Shown in pieces: positions 1 through 9,611 of a DNA stretch of 64,000 bases. Made by a program: the position numbers and the translations under genes. Positions within the stretch are counted from its first letter, which is position 1. Every line of letters begins with the position of its first letter. The notes under the pieces are model-generated. The model was given only the letters and a program-made list of their open reading frames with translations. It ran no database searches and had not been told where the DNA came from. The DNA lies in assembly GCA_947579605.1 (NCBI GenBank), contig OX388327.1, positions 7,427,122 through 7,491,121 of the forward strand. Direction: 5' to 3'. Origin of the DNA: Athripsodes cinereus. Lineage: Eukaryota > Arthropoda > Insecta > Trichoptera > Leptoceridae.

Positions 1-2
1 GT

Positions 3-3000
3 GTGGAGAGTAACAATAAATTGCCCAATTTTAGGAACAAACCGCGAAATATTTCTAAGTCATTTATGACTAATATTAACGCATCAAATGAAAAATGTCA
101 TTTATGTAACGCAACGCATTTGCATTATTATCAATGTAGTAAATTTATGGAACTCAATCCCAGGGAAAAATTCAATTTGATAAAATCCTCAAATGGTTGT
201 ATAAATTGCTTAAGTAGTACGCACAAAAGTAACGCTTGTAAGTCAAAAAATTCATGTAAGCGATGTCAAAAGCATCATCATTCTTTGTTACATTTTGAGA
301 ATGATAAATCTATTACAAATTGCATTATTTCTGATGAAAGTAATTCAAAACCTAGTACTTCAAATTTACCTACACAATCAACGTCTTTATGTGCTCGTAA
401 CAATAAAACATCTCACTCAAAAATAATTTTATCAACCGCACAAATTTATGCTTATTGTAATGGAACTGATAAAAAATTAATTAGATGTTTGATCGATAAC
501 GCTTCGCAAAATAATTTAATTAATATTGATTGTTGTAAAAAATTAAATTTAACGATAACTCCTTTGAGTAATTCTGTCATAAGAGGTGTAGGAATAAGTT
601 CACGTCCCGTGCATGGTTACACGACATTAAAGATTGAGTCTCGCATTTCAGGAGACAAATATAATATCCAATGTTTAGTATTAGATTGCATTACAGAGGA
701 TCTGCCTGTGCAATATATTAACACAGAAATTTTCCCAGGTCTGGAAACAATTTCGTTAGCAGACGTCGCTTGGAATGTGCCTGGTGAAATAGAAGTTGTT
801 TTGGGAGCTCAATTGTTTCCCTACATTTTAATGGGTGGACGAATTGAAGTTCCAAATTTATCTCCATTAATTGAAACCACATTTGGATATATAATTATGG
901 GTAATGTGCCCATCGAAAACGCATCGCATAACATAAAGAATTGCAACATTAGTTTAAACGCAATATCGAAAATTGATCAAAATAATTTTGACTCAATAAC
1001 ATTTTGTACGCTATCTAACAATGAGTTAGAAAAATCTCTACACAAGTTTTGGGAACTTGAAGAAATACCAAATAAAAGATATTTCAGTCCTGAAGAGACC
1101 GCATGCGAAAACATATATCGTTCTACAGTTTCTCGCAGTGTAAATGGTCAATATGTAGTTTCGCTTCCTTTTTGTAAGAACCCGTCTGAATTGGGAAATT
1201 CTCGCGCAACCGCTCAACGCAGATTATTAATTCTTGAACGCAAATTCAAAAATAATGAGACGCTTCGTAACAGCTATAATGATGTTATAAATGATTATAT
1301 AAAGAATGATTATTTATATAATTCCTTTAACCCGCTTTACACAATTAATAAAATATACGCTTTTTCGGATTCCACTATAGCTCTTTCGTGGATCCATTCG
1401 TCACCGCATCGCTGGTCCACTTTTGTTGCAAACAGAGTGGCCAATATTCAAGACAATCTTGAGTCTAAATATTTTTATCATGTTGCAGGAGTTGAAAATC
1501 CTAGTGACTGTTTATCGCGCGGCTTATCTCCTTCTCAATTATTAAAACATAAACTTTGGTGGAATGGTCCTGAATGGCTTGTTAACCAGCCAAAGTTTTG
1601 GCCAATTAAGCCATTTGTACCTTCAACAATTGCTGATATACCTGAAATGAATTCGAAATCCTTTACAGCCATTGTAAAAGAACCTTCATTTCTGGAAACG
1701 CTGGTCCTTCGAGTTTCTTCTTGGAAAAAATTACTTCACATATTGGTATATATATTACGATTTATACATAAATTACCCAAATCAGAATTTGTTGAGGTCG
1801 AACATTTGAATTTAGCCGAAAGATATATAATACACATTGTACAATTATCTCACTTTTCAAAAGAATATTGCGATCTTTTGAAAGGAAAAGTCCTCTCTAA
1901 TCCATATAGAAAACTTAATTTATTTTTGGATTCAGCTGGAATAATTCGAGTTGGTGGCAGATTGTCTAACGCAGATATATCTTTTGAGGCGAAACATCCT
2001 GCACTTTTGCCAAAGTCAGACTATATTGTTGATTTGTTGATAGATTATTATCATGAAATGAACTGTCACACTGGTGCAAATTTATTGAACTCGATAATAA
2101 AACAGAGATATTGGATTATTTCTGCGAGAAATGTCATTAGAAAGAGAGTTAGATTGTGTAACTCTTGTTTTAGAACAAAACCGAAGAATCCAAATCCAAA
2201 AATGGCGGACCTTCCTTCGTTTAGAGTACGCGAAGCCTCGAAGGCCTTTGTCCACACAGGTGTGGATTATGCAGGTCCAATAAGTATTACGTTAACACGA
2301 AGACGTGGCCAAAGGTCTCAAAAGGCATATTTATGTCTTTTTACATGCTTAACTACCAGAGCAGTTCACATTGAACTAGCTTCTGATTTGTCTTCAGACA
2401 CATTTTTAGCCGCATTCAAACGCTTCTTATCCCGACGGGGACCTGTTTCTCATTTGTATTCCGACAATGGAACTAATTTTATTGGCGCTAAAGCGCAACT
2501 CAATGAAATATACAACCTTATCGCTTCATCTAATTTTCAAGAAACTTTACGAGAAGAATTGCTTAATCGAAAGATTGTATGGAAATTAATACCGCCTCAT
2601 GCACCACACTTCGGTGGTTGTTGGGAATCACAAATAAAATGTTTCAAAACTCATTTGTATAGAGTGATTGGAAATCAATTACTCACATACGAAGAACTTT
2701 TAACTGTGCTTGTACAAATTGAAACGATATTAAATTCTAGACCGCTGTGCTTAATGTCTGAGGAACCTTCTATTGAGGTTTTAACACCTGCACATTTTTT
2801 GATGACTACGCCGCTTCAATATCTTCCAGCTCCAGACTTATCTTCTGAACGTGTTGATTTATTATCACGTAAACATCTTTTAGATAACTTAGTCCAGTCT
2901 TACTGGAAGAAATGGAGATTGGAATATTTGCATACTTTGCAGGCCAGACAGAAATGGGCTACTGATACTAATCCAGTAAAGGTTGGTACCATCGTTTTAG

Positions 3001-3158
3001 TGGATCAGGGTGACGTGCCTCCGTTGCGCTGGCCTTTAGGGAAGATAGAAGAGGTTTACCCTGGACCTGATGGTGTGGTCCGTATTGCATTGGTTAAAAC
3101 GAAAACTGGAATAATTAAACGTCCAGTCGTCAAATTATGCCCAATACCAACTCAATAA
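3..3158 (+). CDS. BEL/Pao Gag-Pol polyprotein lacking reverse transcriptase (5' end outside window)
   Basis: The frame is open from the window edge to a TAA at 3156, about 1,051 codons, so the true start lies upstream. Visible parts: three gag-type zinc knuckles (C32/C35/H/C45, C66/C69/H74/C79, C85/C88/H); an A17-like aspartic protease with LIDNASQ near residue 163; the linker ending in KFWELEEIP near 350. The sequence then jumps at about residues 435-452 to the RNase H segment AFSDSTIALSWIHS and the NPSDCLSRG tail. BEL proteins normally carry a full reverse transcriptase with a YVDD-type box between these points, and none is present. The integrase has an HHCC finger (H684, H689, C719, C722) and a D755/D821/E875 triad in HTGVDYAGP, YSDNGTNF and GGCWES. 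A DUF5641-like region ends the protein. The deletion kept the frame; no stop or frameshift is seen. Confidence 0.85.
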   Translation: MESNNKLPNFRNKPRNISKSFMTNINASNEKCHLCNATHLHYYQCSKFMELNPREKFNLIKSSNGCINCLSSTHKSNACKSKNSCKRCQKHHHSLLHFENDKSITNCIISDESNSKPSTSNLPTQSTSLCARNNKTSHSKIILSTAQIYAYCNGTDKKLIRCLIDNASQNNLINIDCCKKLNLTITPLSNSVIRGVGISSRPVHGYTTLKIESRISGDKYNIQCLVLDCITEDLPVQYINTEIFPGLETISLADVAWNVPGEIEVVLGAQLFPYILMGGRIEVPNLSPLIETTFGYIIMGNVPIENASHNIKNCNISLNAISKIDQNNFDSITFCTLSNNELEKSLHKFWELEEIPNKRYFSPEETACENIYRSTVSRSVNGQYVVSLPFCKNPSELGNSRATAQRRLLILERKFKNNETLRNSYNDVINDYIKNDYLYNSFNPLYTINKIYAFSDSTIALSWIHSSPHRWSTFVANRVANIQDNLESKYFYHVAGVENPSDCLSRGLSPSQLLKHKLWWNGPEWLVNQPKFWPIKPFVPSTIADIPEMNSKSFTAIVKEPSFLETLVLRVSSWKKLLHILVYILRFIHKLPKSEFVEVEHLNLAERYIIHIVQLSHFSKEYCDLLKGKVLSNPYRKLNLFLDSAGIIRVGGRLSNADISFEAKHPALLPKSDYIVDLLIDYYHEMNCHTGANLLNSIIKQRYWIISARNVIRKRVRLCNSCFRTKPKNPNPKMADLPSFRVREASKAFVHTGVDYAGPISITLTRRRGQRSQKAYLCLFTCLTTRAVHIELASDLSSDTFLAAFKRFLSRRGPVSHLYSDNGTNFIGAKAQLNEIYNLIASSNFQETLREELLNRKIVWKLIPPHAPHFGGCWESQIKCFKTHLYRVIGNQLLTYEELLTVLVQIETILNSRPLCLMSEEPSIEVLTPAHFLMTTPLQYLPAPDLSSERVDLLSRKHLLDNLVQSYWKKWRLEYLHTLQARQKWATDTNPVKVGTIVLVDQGDVPPLRWPLGKIEEVYPGPDGVVRIALVKTKTGIIKRPVVKLCPIPTQ

Positions 3159-3395
3159 TACAACTTATTTATATAAATATGAACTCATTTATTTAGTATT
3201 GAGTTAGTTTACTTATAGGTTAATTTAATTTTAAGTTATTGTTTAATTTATAACCGCCTAAAAGAGAAATATTTGGTGCAATTTTTTAAATGTTTTTCCG
3301 CGTGCCAATTAGTTTCTTTTCTATGTAACTTGATTATTGATAAATATTTAGATCATACGCATTTGTAATCTGTTTTGAAAGCTTTACGAGCTTTC

Positions 3396-3408
3396 AAGGC
3401 GGGGAGAA
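3396..3408 (+). promoter_or_regulatory. Polypurine tract
   Basis: A purine-rich run (AAGGCGGGGAGAA) directly precedes the TGTTTGGGCC that I take as the start of the 3' LTR. This is where plus-strand priming occurs in LTR retrotransposons. It is placed from its position and base composition only. Confidence 0.6.
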
Positions 3409-3793
3409 TGTTTGGGCCAATTCTAAATTGTGGTTGATTTCGGGTTGTTCCTATGTGGAGGTGGGGGGGTTTGTGTGAAATGTTTCATTTATCAAAAAAT
3501 GTCACAATTCTTCCCATCCTTGCAACAATCATAATATATTGAGTTCCTATCATTCTTTCCTTCTCACCAGTATTCATTGTGAATCCATACCTACCGCATC
3601 GCTTAAAACTTAAACCGCATCAATATAATTTCACCGCTTATTAAAATATAAAATTACAAACCCGCATAAATCAATATTAAATTTACCGCACATTGAGATT
3701 ATTATTAAGTTATATATTCAAAGAAGTGTTTTTGTGTGAGAGGCAAGGCGATTCCAGGTTCCAGAATCCTCATCCAAAAGGGTAAGTGGAACA
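3409..3793 (+). repeat. Putative 3' LTR of the BEL/Pao element
   Basis: It starts with TGTTTGG right after the polypurine tract and can be closed at GTGGAACA, giving TGTT...AACA ends and 385 bp, a reasonable length for this superfamily. The start is well supported; the end is a guess because the 5' LTR and the target-site duplication are not available. Several ACCGC words recur inside it. Confidence 0.5.
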
Positions 3794-3954
3794 TTCTTGC
3801 TTTTCTTCTCATCTTCACCTTTGAACAACGCACCCGCATCACCATATGGTTTTTCTTCTCCTATTGAATATATGAATGTCCATGGAAGCAAAAGAAATAT
3901 CTTTAATACCCCTTGATTAATATTTTTAGTTGCAATAAATATATCCATTTTCAT
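3718..3954 (-). CDS. Small open frame of unknown meaning overlapping the putative LTR end
   Basis: A 78-codon frame on the minus strand with a hydrophobic N-terminal stretch (IFLLLPWTFIYSI, like a signal sequence or membrane segment), then a charged, well-mixed tail (EEKPYGDAGALFKGEDEKK). I do not recognise it. If the LTR ends at 3793, the last third is antisense LTR and the frame is accidental. If the LTR ends earlier, this could be an exon remnant. No splice sites or neighbouring exons were found. Confidence 0.12.
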   Translation of the reverse strand: MKMDIFIATKNINQGVLKIFLLLPWTFIYSIGEEKPYGDAGALFKGEDEKKSKNVPLTLLDEDSGTWNRLASHTKTLL

Positions 3955-3965
3955 TTTTTACTTTG

Positions 3966-4195
3966 CCAGAAATATTAAGACAGTCGGGACAATCGACATA
4001 CCCTATCGCTGGTTTGGAAATATTTATTTATTTTTTACAACATTATAAGGCGTGATCCTTTTACATATTTCACATATCAAACCGACAGAAAAATTAAATT
4101 AGATAATTATATGTGTTACGAATTCATTCCCCTTTACGAGACACTCAAAAACTTACAGAAAAAAGTGGGAAATCTATTATTTCCCGAGATTTTTT
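3966..4195 (-). repeat. Family A SINE-like repeat, strongly decayed
   Basis: Antisense blocks of family A can still be read in the right order: a TTAAGACAGTCGGGACAATCG block, then CCCTATCGCTG, then GAGACACTCAAAAACTTACAG. It is the oldest-looking copy in this part of the window. Confidence 0.5.
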
Positions 4196-4400
4196 ATTTA
4201 TTTATTTATTTATTTATTGAAAACAATCAAACACCAACAGGCACATCATATACATATAAACACAAAGAATACAACAGAAACAAAGTTTGATACAAAGATG
4301 TGCCCTATTAAAGGCGTTAATGGTTAATTCCTGAGTCAGCCGCAGGTCCAGGCAAACCTAACACCCCAATGCATCCGGAATAGAAACTCAAAGAGTACGG
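4192..4400 (-). repeat. LINE-like 3' tail on minus strand with (TTTA)n
   Basis: A (TTTA)n run at 4192-4219 borders sequence that looks like an untranslated LINE or SINE 3' end read antisense (AATAAA-rich tail on the minus strand). There is no coding sequence, so the family cannot be named. Confidence 0.3.
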
Positions 4401-4825
4401 ATAACACTAATCTCTTTTGGTACCCTAAGTAATTAATTTAATACTTTCTTTGATATGGAGATTTATTAAATTCAATCTTTCTATTCAATCACATCTCCTA
4501 AAGAAAAATCAAGCGCAATATTTTTATAATTTGATTAATGTTGAGTTTCTCAATTTTTCCCATTTTATCATTTTTTATGTAGTCACCCCAGTTAAGGGTT
4601 TATTCACCTCAGAAATTATAATAACTACATCATCGTACAGAAATAATAATATACATAGTTAAGGCGGCAAAGAACAACAAGTAGGTACTAAAATGACAAT
4701 ACATGTAAACAATAATAATATGAGATGCGTTATCTGATCCACACTCATAATCACTTCATGTTGCAAAATAACAACAACATGATTTTGCAGTGGTTATATA
4801 TAGCCTTAACTTTATAAGTCTTAAC

Positions 4826-5015
4826 ATTGTTGAGCCGTAGAGCACCCGGCAAAGTTTTCAAATTTTTCCGTAGGTTTTTGAATTTCCTGGAAAAGGCAGG
4901 TGAAGGATAAAAAAGATATTTTACATACATATTGAATTCAGCGCTGATGTTTGGCACCCATCCTGGGTAGTAATGTGAGAAGAATTGGCACCCATCCTGG
5001 GTAGTAATGTGAGAG
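4826..5015 (+). repeat. Family A copy with internal 34-bp tandem duplication
   Basis: It begins with the family A head (GTAGAGCACCCGGCAAAG), continues through the GGCAGGTG block and reaches the centre (TTCAGCGCTGATG). There a 34-bp unit beginning TTGGCACCCATCCTGGG is present twice (from 4951 and from 4985). The tail half is missing. Confidence 0.6.
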
Positions 5016-5417
5016 TAATCCGAGAATTTCTCCTCTGATGGAACAGAAATTTTTCTCCATAATTTTTCTTAGTGGTATTATGACCTTTCGCCCAGTATAC
5101 TAGCCAACCTGATTGATCCAAAAATTTGTGGGGCTGATTGAAGCCCAAATCAGAGGTTATTAACACTTTTTTCCATGTACGCACCTGCAATTTTTTTTTA
5201 ACTTAAATATGGGCATGTGGGGTGTCTCATCAAGATTTTTCATCAGTTATTAGCACTTTTTTCTATGTAGGTACCTAACATTTTTTTGTTTCCATGATTA
5301 ATTGTAGCCATATTTGTGATAAATTGTTTCAACATTTGTATATTGTTATTGAAGTATTTATTATTATAATACTGTTAAATAAAAAATAAAAAAAATTCTC
5401 CGTAAATTCTCTACCTT
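5016..5417. other. No recognisable feature
   Basis: AT-rich sequence. The frame on the minus strand at 4921-5190 runs into the family A duplication and has no protein-like features. Confidence 0.5.
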
Positions 5418-5453
5418 GAGAAATTTACCGAGAAATTTCTCGGTAAATTTCTC
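5418..5453. repeat. Perfect 36-bp palindrome
   Basis: GAGAAATTTACCGAGAAA is followed at once by its exact reverse complement. Flanking sequence repeats related words (CCGTAAATTCTC, GAGAATTC), so a larger imperfect hairpin covers about 5398-5476. Confidence 0.7.
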
Positions 5454-5547
5454 GAAAATTTATTTCTTGAGAATTCCACAACACCAATCCTGGGTATTCT
5501 TATTTTTGTTGGCATTTTCTTAACTTTTTGTCACCCGTGGGCCATTT

Positions 5548-5715
5548 GTTTGGCACTTGGAATCGTCAGACAATTAAGAAATAAACAATTCAAAAATCAT
5601 AAATCAATACTTATTTTTTTTTTTAAATCATTGTATCAAAGTTTTTTCGAGTGTAAAGGCTCAAAATAACTTCTCGTCAGTGTATGCAAAAATAAATAAT
5701 AATTATAAATAAATC
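5548..5715 (+). repeat. Repeat K, copy 1
   Basis: It shares ordered blocks with 54527-54705: TTGGCACTTGGAATCGTCAG, then TCAAAGTTTTTTCGAGTG, then AAATAACTTCTCGTCAGTGT. Two copies only; class unknown, possibly an untranslated LINE tail. Confidence 0.55.
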
Positions 5716-5726
5716 TTTATGGGTAA

Positions 5727-5795
5727 ACTCTCCTTTCACAGCACAAGCTTTTAGCTTACTGTATAAGGTTGTATTTGGGTTTATAAGAAAAACTT
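5727..5795 (+). repeat. SINE I fragment (tRNA-derived, 5'-truncated)
   Basis: The body matches the non-tRNA part of SINE I: CTCCTTTCACAGCACAAGC, then TATAAGGTTGTATTTGGG. The tRNA head is absent. Confidence 0.6.
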
Positions 5796-5876
5796 GATAC
5801 AGCTTTCAAAAAAATACTCAATGCCAAAAAGGGTGAAAAATCCCATTTAACATTTCGTCAATATTGTCAAAGGCTT

Positions 5877-5970
5877 AGAGAGGACATCTTGCGTGTGTAT
5901 TACATGCAAAAAGCCCGCTGTCTACCCCACTTGTAGGTTTTGCCATGATGATATAGTAGTAGTAGTAATA
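5877..5970 (+). repeat. Family A, 3' third
   Basis: It contains AGAGAGGACATCTTGC, TACCCCACTTGTAGG and a TAGTAGTAGTAATAG tail, i.e. the tail end of family A. Confidence 0.65.
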
Positions 5971-6174
5971 GTAGGTCTTGCTATATTTTTAGTAAAACTA
6001 ATATTAAATGTGATATGAGCCATTTAATGGAGCAAGGAAAATATTATTCGGATACATTTCCTCCAACTACCTACAAAATATTTGTATGCTTCATCCAGTT
6101 TGTCAATAAAAAACATAGAGATATAATATTTGTAAAATTACTTCCAGAAACCTTACGGGCGTGCTAGAATTAAT

Positions 6175-6330
6175 CAAGAAACAATTTATTTAATTGTGTC
6201 GGTGCACACTTACATAGTAGAATTCCATAATTAGGTAATTTGAAGCAAGTGTTTCTTTCTACTATAAATTATTGTTTGAGAGAGACGTCTTTTGACTTCA
6301 GGTCATTATTGATTAGGTGTACAATTTGTT
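6175..6330 (-). repeat. Hairpin family B fragment
   Basis: Read antisense it has the family B order: a CCTGAAGTC...GAAAGACGTCTCTC-like core, an AGTAGAAAGAAACACTTG arm, ATGGAATTCTAC, then GTGTGCACCGACACAA. The second arm is missing or decayed. See the full copies at 22442 and 50815. Confidence 0.6.
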
Positions 6331-6399
6331 CCAGTGTAATCCTTATTAATATCGTACCGAAAATTAATAATTTTCATGTAGGAATATTCTTCCAAATTG

Positions 6400-6645
6400 C
6401 CCCATCATGGCACATGCCACAAGTGGGGCAGCCAGCAGACCAACCGCATGCAACAAAAATGCAAGCTCCCCTCACCGTGCCAAAAAAAATTAAGACATTC
6501 AGGATGAGTGGTAAGCCTCATCGCTGAATTTAATATGTAAAATGTCGTTATTTTTTCGAATACCTGCCTTTTTACAGGACACTCGAAAACTAACGAAAAA
6601 GAGTGCAGACCAAATTTTTGGCCCCGGGTAGGAACTCCACAGAAT
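6400..6645 (-). repeat. Family A, near full-length
   Basis: Antisense copy running from CATGCCACAAGTGGGGCAG to GGAACTCCACAG, with all blocks present. It lies about 70 bp beyond the hairpin B fragment. Confidence 0.8.
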
Positions 6646-6649
6646 ACAT

Positions 6650-7525
6650 TCATTAACATTTTAAAATTACTAATTCTAACAGTATAATGAAAAATAATGT
6701 CGCGTCAAAACATTAGCCTCACTCTGTTCCTAAACGGAACTCGGCGTTTTTTTTAACCATGTACAAAACAAAAATACATCCACCATCAATTATCAAGTGT
6801 AAGTCAATATCCAGACATTCTCAACAGCGGGTCCGCGACCGATAACTGTCCCCAAATATTTTATACCTATTTTGTTTTGTTTTTGATATTGTTTTACTTG
6901 ATGTACGCTATTATTTATGAGCGTCCCATCACAGCGTGCGACGCTCGCCACCCGCTGTGTATATTTGTCGCGACACAAACGAGACCATCATGTCGAACGC
7001 GACCCTCAAGTCGGAAGCGACTGCAAATTGAATTATAGCGATGTTGATAATATGGAAAAAAAATATGTATCACTTCGCCTCTCACAGCCAGCACAGCTCA
7101 AGTTTATATCTATTGAAAAGATTTGGCGTATTTTTTATTTCTTTGGAGTCAACAAAGAAAACCATTCTCATTTTTTGCAAGTGACTTTAGTTGTATTTGA
7201 TTGTATTTTTCACACCAACACATCCATTAATTTTTGCATTAGAATTTCATAAAGCCCACGTCAACAATAGGTCTCCCCGGTATTCTAAAAATTTGAAGTC
7301 TCATGTACATTCATCAAACGTTCAACAAAATATACCAGCACAATACAAAATTAAACCAATATAATTATTCATAATGTCGAAACAATATACAAATCAACTG
7401 GATCAATTTTTCTCTCATCAACATTAACATATACACACATATACTCAGAAATATATTATTACTTTTACGCGATTCAGTGCTCAATGGTGACATGAGCCTG
7501 AATCTCAAAATTGTCGCTGAAAGTG
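6650..7525. other. No recognisable feature; CpG-richer patch near 6810-7030
   Basis: Mostly AT-rich. The patch around 6820-7030 has several CpG-containing words (GCGTGCGACGCTCGCC, TCGCGACACAAACG), unlike its surroundings. I could not link it to a gene, element end or tRNA. Confidence 0.4.
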
Positions 7526-7631
7526 TTATCCCGTCTTATCCGGCTTGTAGCGCTTCTTTATTATTTTTATAAGCTCGTCACCTCTTGGAGTCTTTCTCAC
7601 GTCTAATGGCAGTCCCTTTTATATAGTATAC
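7526..7631 (-). pseudogene. Short coding-like tail, unknown
   Basis: On the minus strand about 35 codons read VYYIKGLPLDVRKTPRGDEL and then LIKIIKKRYKPDKTG before a TAA at 7526. It has the basic, low-hydrophobicity character of an element or exon C-terminus. The upstream side is cut by the LINE J tail at 7632. I do not recognise the family and it may be chance. Confidence 0.2.
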
Positions 7632-7790
7632 GGTTAGTTGGAAAACATCCCATTCTAGCGATAAACTCGCCTTCTGTAAATTGAATTGTATAACTGATAT
7701 TTTTATGATACTTTGTATTGATATGAAATAATGTAATCAATGTACATACAGTGAAGAATTAAATAAATTAATATAACAAAGTAGCCAGGA
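7632..7790 (+). repeat. LINE tail J, copy 1
   Basis: Untranslated 3' end of a LINE seen repeatedly here: GTTAGTTGGAAAACATC, GCGATAAACTCGCC, then AATCAATGTACA and an AATTAAATAAA tail. Other copies are at 20040, 26318, 27168 (minus), 32640 (minus) and 60165. Confidence 0.65.
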
Positions 7791-7801
7791 GACTAATAAA
7801 G

Positions 7802-7897
7802 TTAATAATTTTTAAAATGAAACACAATATATAGTTATTCCACTATTGATCAAAAATGGAATAACTATATATTGTGTTTCATTTTAAAAATTATTAA
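7802..7897. repeat. Perfect 41-bp-arm foldback
   Basis: Arms 7802-7842 and 7857-7897 are exact reverse complements over 41 bp with a 14-bp loop (CTATTGATCAAAAA). No mismatch was found, so the inversion is recent or maintained. Both ends start and finish in TTAA-like sequence. Confidence 0.9.
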
Positions 7898-7904
7898 TAT
7901 GAAC

Positions 7905-7970
7905 TTCCACCAAGAACCGTCGGTCGATAAATTAAACTTTACATATAAAGTTGTTTTTTTTAAGGCGGGA
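7905..7970 (+). repeat. Repeat D, copy 1
   Basis: The block CTTCCACCAAG, a CGTCG-containing stretch and AAATTAAA recur at 35870-35910. Short and of unknown class. Confidence 0.4.
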
Positions 7971-7989
7971 ATTTGTAACACTTCACGAA

Positions 7990-8082
7990 TAAGATAATAT
8001 TTAACATCTTCAAACTACCGATGAGATATGCTATCCATCCTGAATTTCTTATTTTTTATTACCTGGACAATCTGTGTGTTTA
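7990..8082 (+). repeat. Family A, decayed middle part
   Basis: ACCGATGAGATATGCTATCC, ATCCTGAATTTCTTATTTT and GGACAATCTGTGTG follow the family A order with many changes. An AT-rich LINE-like tail read antisense (TTTATTTATTTATTG) follows at 8083-8215. Confidence 0.5.
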
Positions 8083-8215
8083 TTTATTTATTGAAAAGTT
8101 AAACGGCTTCAGCCTTTTAATTAACATGGAGGTTCTAATAATAAATATAAGTTGAGCTTTAGAGTGTTCCGTAAAAAGCAAATGTACAAAAAAATTTAAA
8201 AAAATACATCTTTCA

Positions 8216-8310
8216 GAGATCATGATTACACAATGTAGCATTGTGCAAAATCTAATTGAAAGAAATGAGAAAGGCGCCCCAACGCTTACGCTGTGGTCAA
8301 TTGGATGCTG
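8216..8310 (+). repeat. Repeat G, copy 1
   Basis: It matches 21505-21690 and 35085-35230: ACACAATGTAGCATTGTGC, AAATCTAATTG, GAGAAAGGCGCCCCAACGC. Only the first half of the repeat is present. Confidence 0.6.
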
Positions 8311-8400
8311 ACAGCAAAGGTTCGATTGGCATGGAAGGAAATGGAAGAGGCCTTCGTCCAGGAGTGGCCGAGAGTGGGCTGAGAAGAAGAAGAAGAAAAA
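8311..8400 (+). pseudogene. LINE ORF2 C-terminal tail with (AAG)n
   Basis: It translates as WMLTAKVRLAWKEMEEAF then VQEWPRVG and a stop, followed by an AAGAAGAAG tail. The same C-terminus occurs on the minus strand at 40555-40745 (MQTAQNRMTWKKMEEAF). This is the last part of a non-LTR retrotransposon reverse-transcriptase protein; everything upstream is lost, as expected for 5' truncation. Confidence 0.6.
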
Positions 8401-8487
8401 TATATTTATTTATCACGTGGAAAATGGTATAGATACAAGAAAACTAAAAGGGCTTATTAAGTCTGTAATTTCCACGTAGTTATGAGA

Positions 8488-8890
8488 CAATATCGTCCCT
8501 CTTCTGAATAACTGTCATATCTGATATTTTTGGCGAAATCGAGTTATGATCACCAATGTGTACTTATAAATATGTGCCCTGGATGTTCTCACTGAAGATC
8601 ACATCTGTAACTGTTACCGTTATCCTGGAAAAGTTTTTTTTTGATTTGTTGTCGTATTTACGAATTATTCTAAATAAAATGTGTTGTATCTACTAATTAC
8701 ACAAAATTTCATCACAAAAATAATTCTGAGATATATAAGAATAGGTACAAATAAAATAATGTAATATATTTACACTGTATCATATAACTAGGGGAGACGA
8801 AAATATGCACGGCAAAACACTAAAAACGCTCTCCTGAACAATTTACATTTTGGCAGATACGACAGTTAGTCAGAAGAGGGACGATATTAT
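8488..8890. mobile_element. Non-autonomous TIR element, about 403 bp
   Basis: The ends are inverted repeats of about 36 bp: AATATCGTCCCTCTTCTG...CAGATACGACAGTTAG on one side, CAGAAGAGGGACGATATT on the other. No transposase frame lies between. Superfamily undetermined; no clear TSD. Confidence 0.65.
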
Positions 8891-9611
8891 GCCCTGATCA
8901 CTCGTAAACGAGTTAATAGTATTTTAACAAAAACAAAAAATATCTATTATATTGAGAAATGTAGGTACATTTTATTTTTTGGTTTTTATAATATTTGTTG
9001 TGTAGGTATATTAATTATATAACATGTATCTTTATAACATGTAGATGAACTGTGGCGTAAATTATGTATAAATAATTAGTTTTTGTAATAAAATTTGATA
9101 AATAAATATAATAAATATTCAGTTAAGTAACAAAGTACGCCACTAAAACTAAATCTTTATTTTTTAATATAAGCACATGAAGAGGGACCTAAATGTTAAT
9201 TGCTTAGAACAGTAAGTCCAATGGCTACCCCATTTATTGGGGATGACGTGATGGTATAAACAGATACATATTGTACCCTTAAAAACTATCATAAAATAAA
9301 TTCTTAGTGCAATGAAAAGTTGGTTCGATAAAAATATTATTAAGTGAGTTGATACCTATTGGAGATTGCAGCAATGAAACCCACACACGAGCATGTAAAT
9401 ATGTAGGTACATAATGCCATAGTGAGAGACTTGTTGTAAGAAAACAGCAATAAATAAAAGGGAATGACACTAAATATACGATATCATTACTAAAGGTATT
9501 ATTTGTAACTAGATTCATTTACTCGCATCCATTGAAAATTATTTTAGAAAAAAAAATGCAAAGATCCACTCGAATTTGTAAAACAAGTCATTTCAAAATA
9601 ATTCCATACTA
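8891..9611. other. No recognisable feature
   Basis: AT-rich sequence with no protein-like frame. The minus frame 9279-9518 is composition-driven. Confidence 0.5.

Larger units (their letters stand above)
1..3793 (+). mobile_element. BEL/Pao LTR retrotransposon, 3' portion, RT-deleted
   Basis: This is the 3' part of a BEL/Pao-type LTR retrotransposon; the 5' LTR and most of gag lie outside the window. In order it holds a long gag-pol frame, a short 3' untranslated stretch, a polypurine tract and a putative 3' LTR. The BEL/Pao assignment rests on the A17-like protease, the BEL-type RNase H tail and the integrase followed by a DUF5641-like C-terminus. The reverse transcriptase is missing, so the copy could move only with proteins supplied by another element. 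Because the frame is still open, the insertion is probably young. Confidence 0.85.

Noticed and set aside
2066..2257. Minus-strand frame inside the BEL pol
   Set aside because: Shadow of the integrase coding sequence; no independent support.
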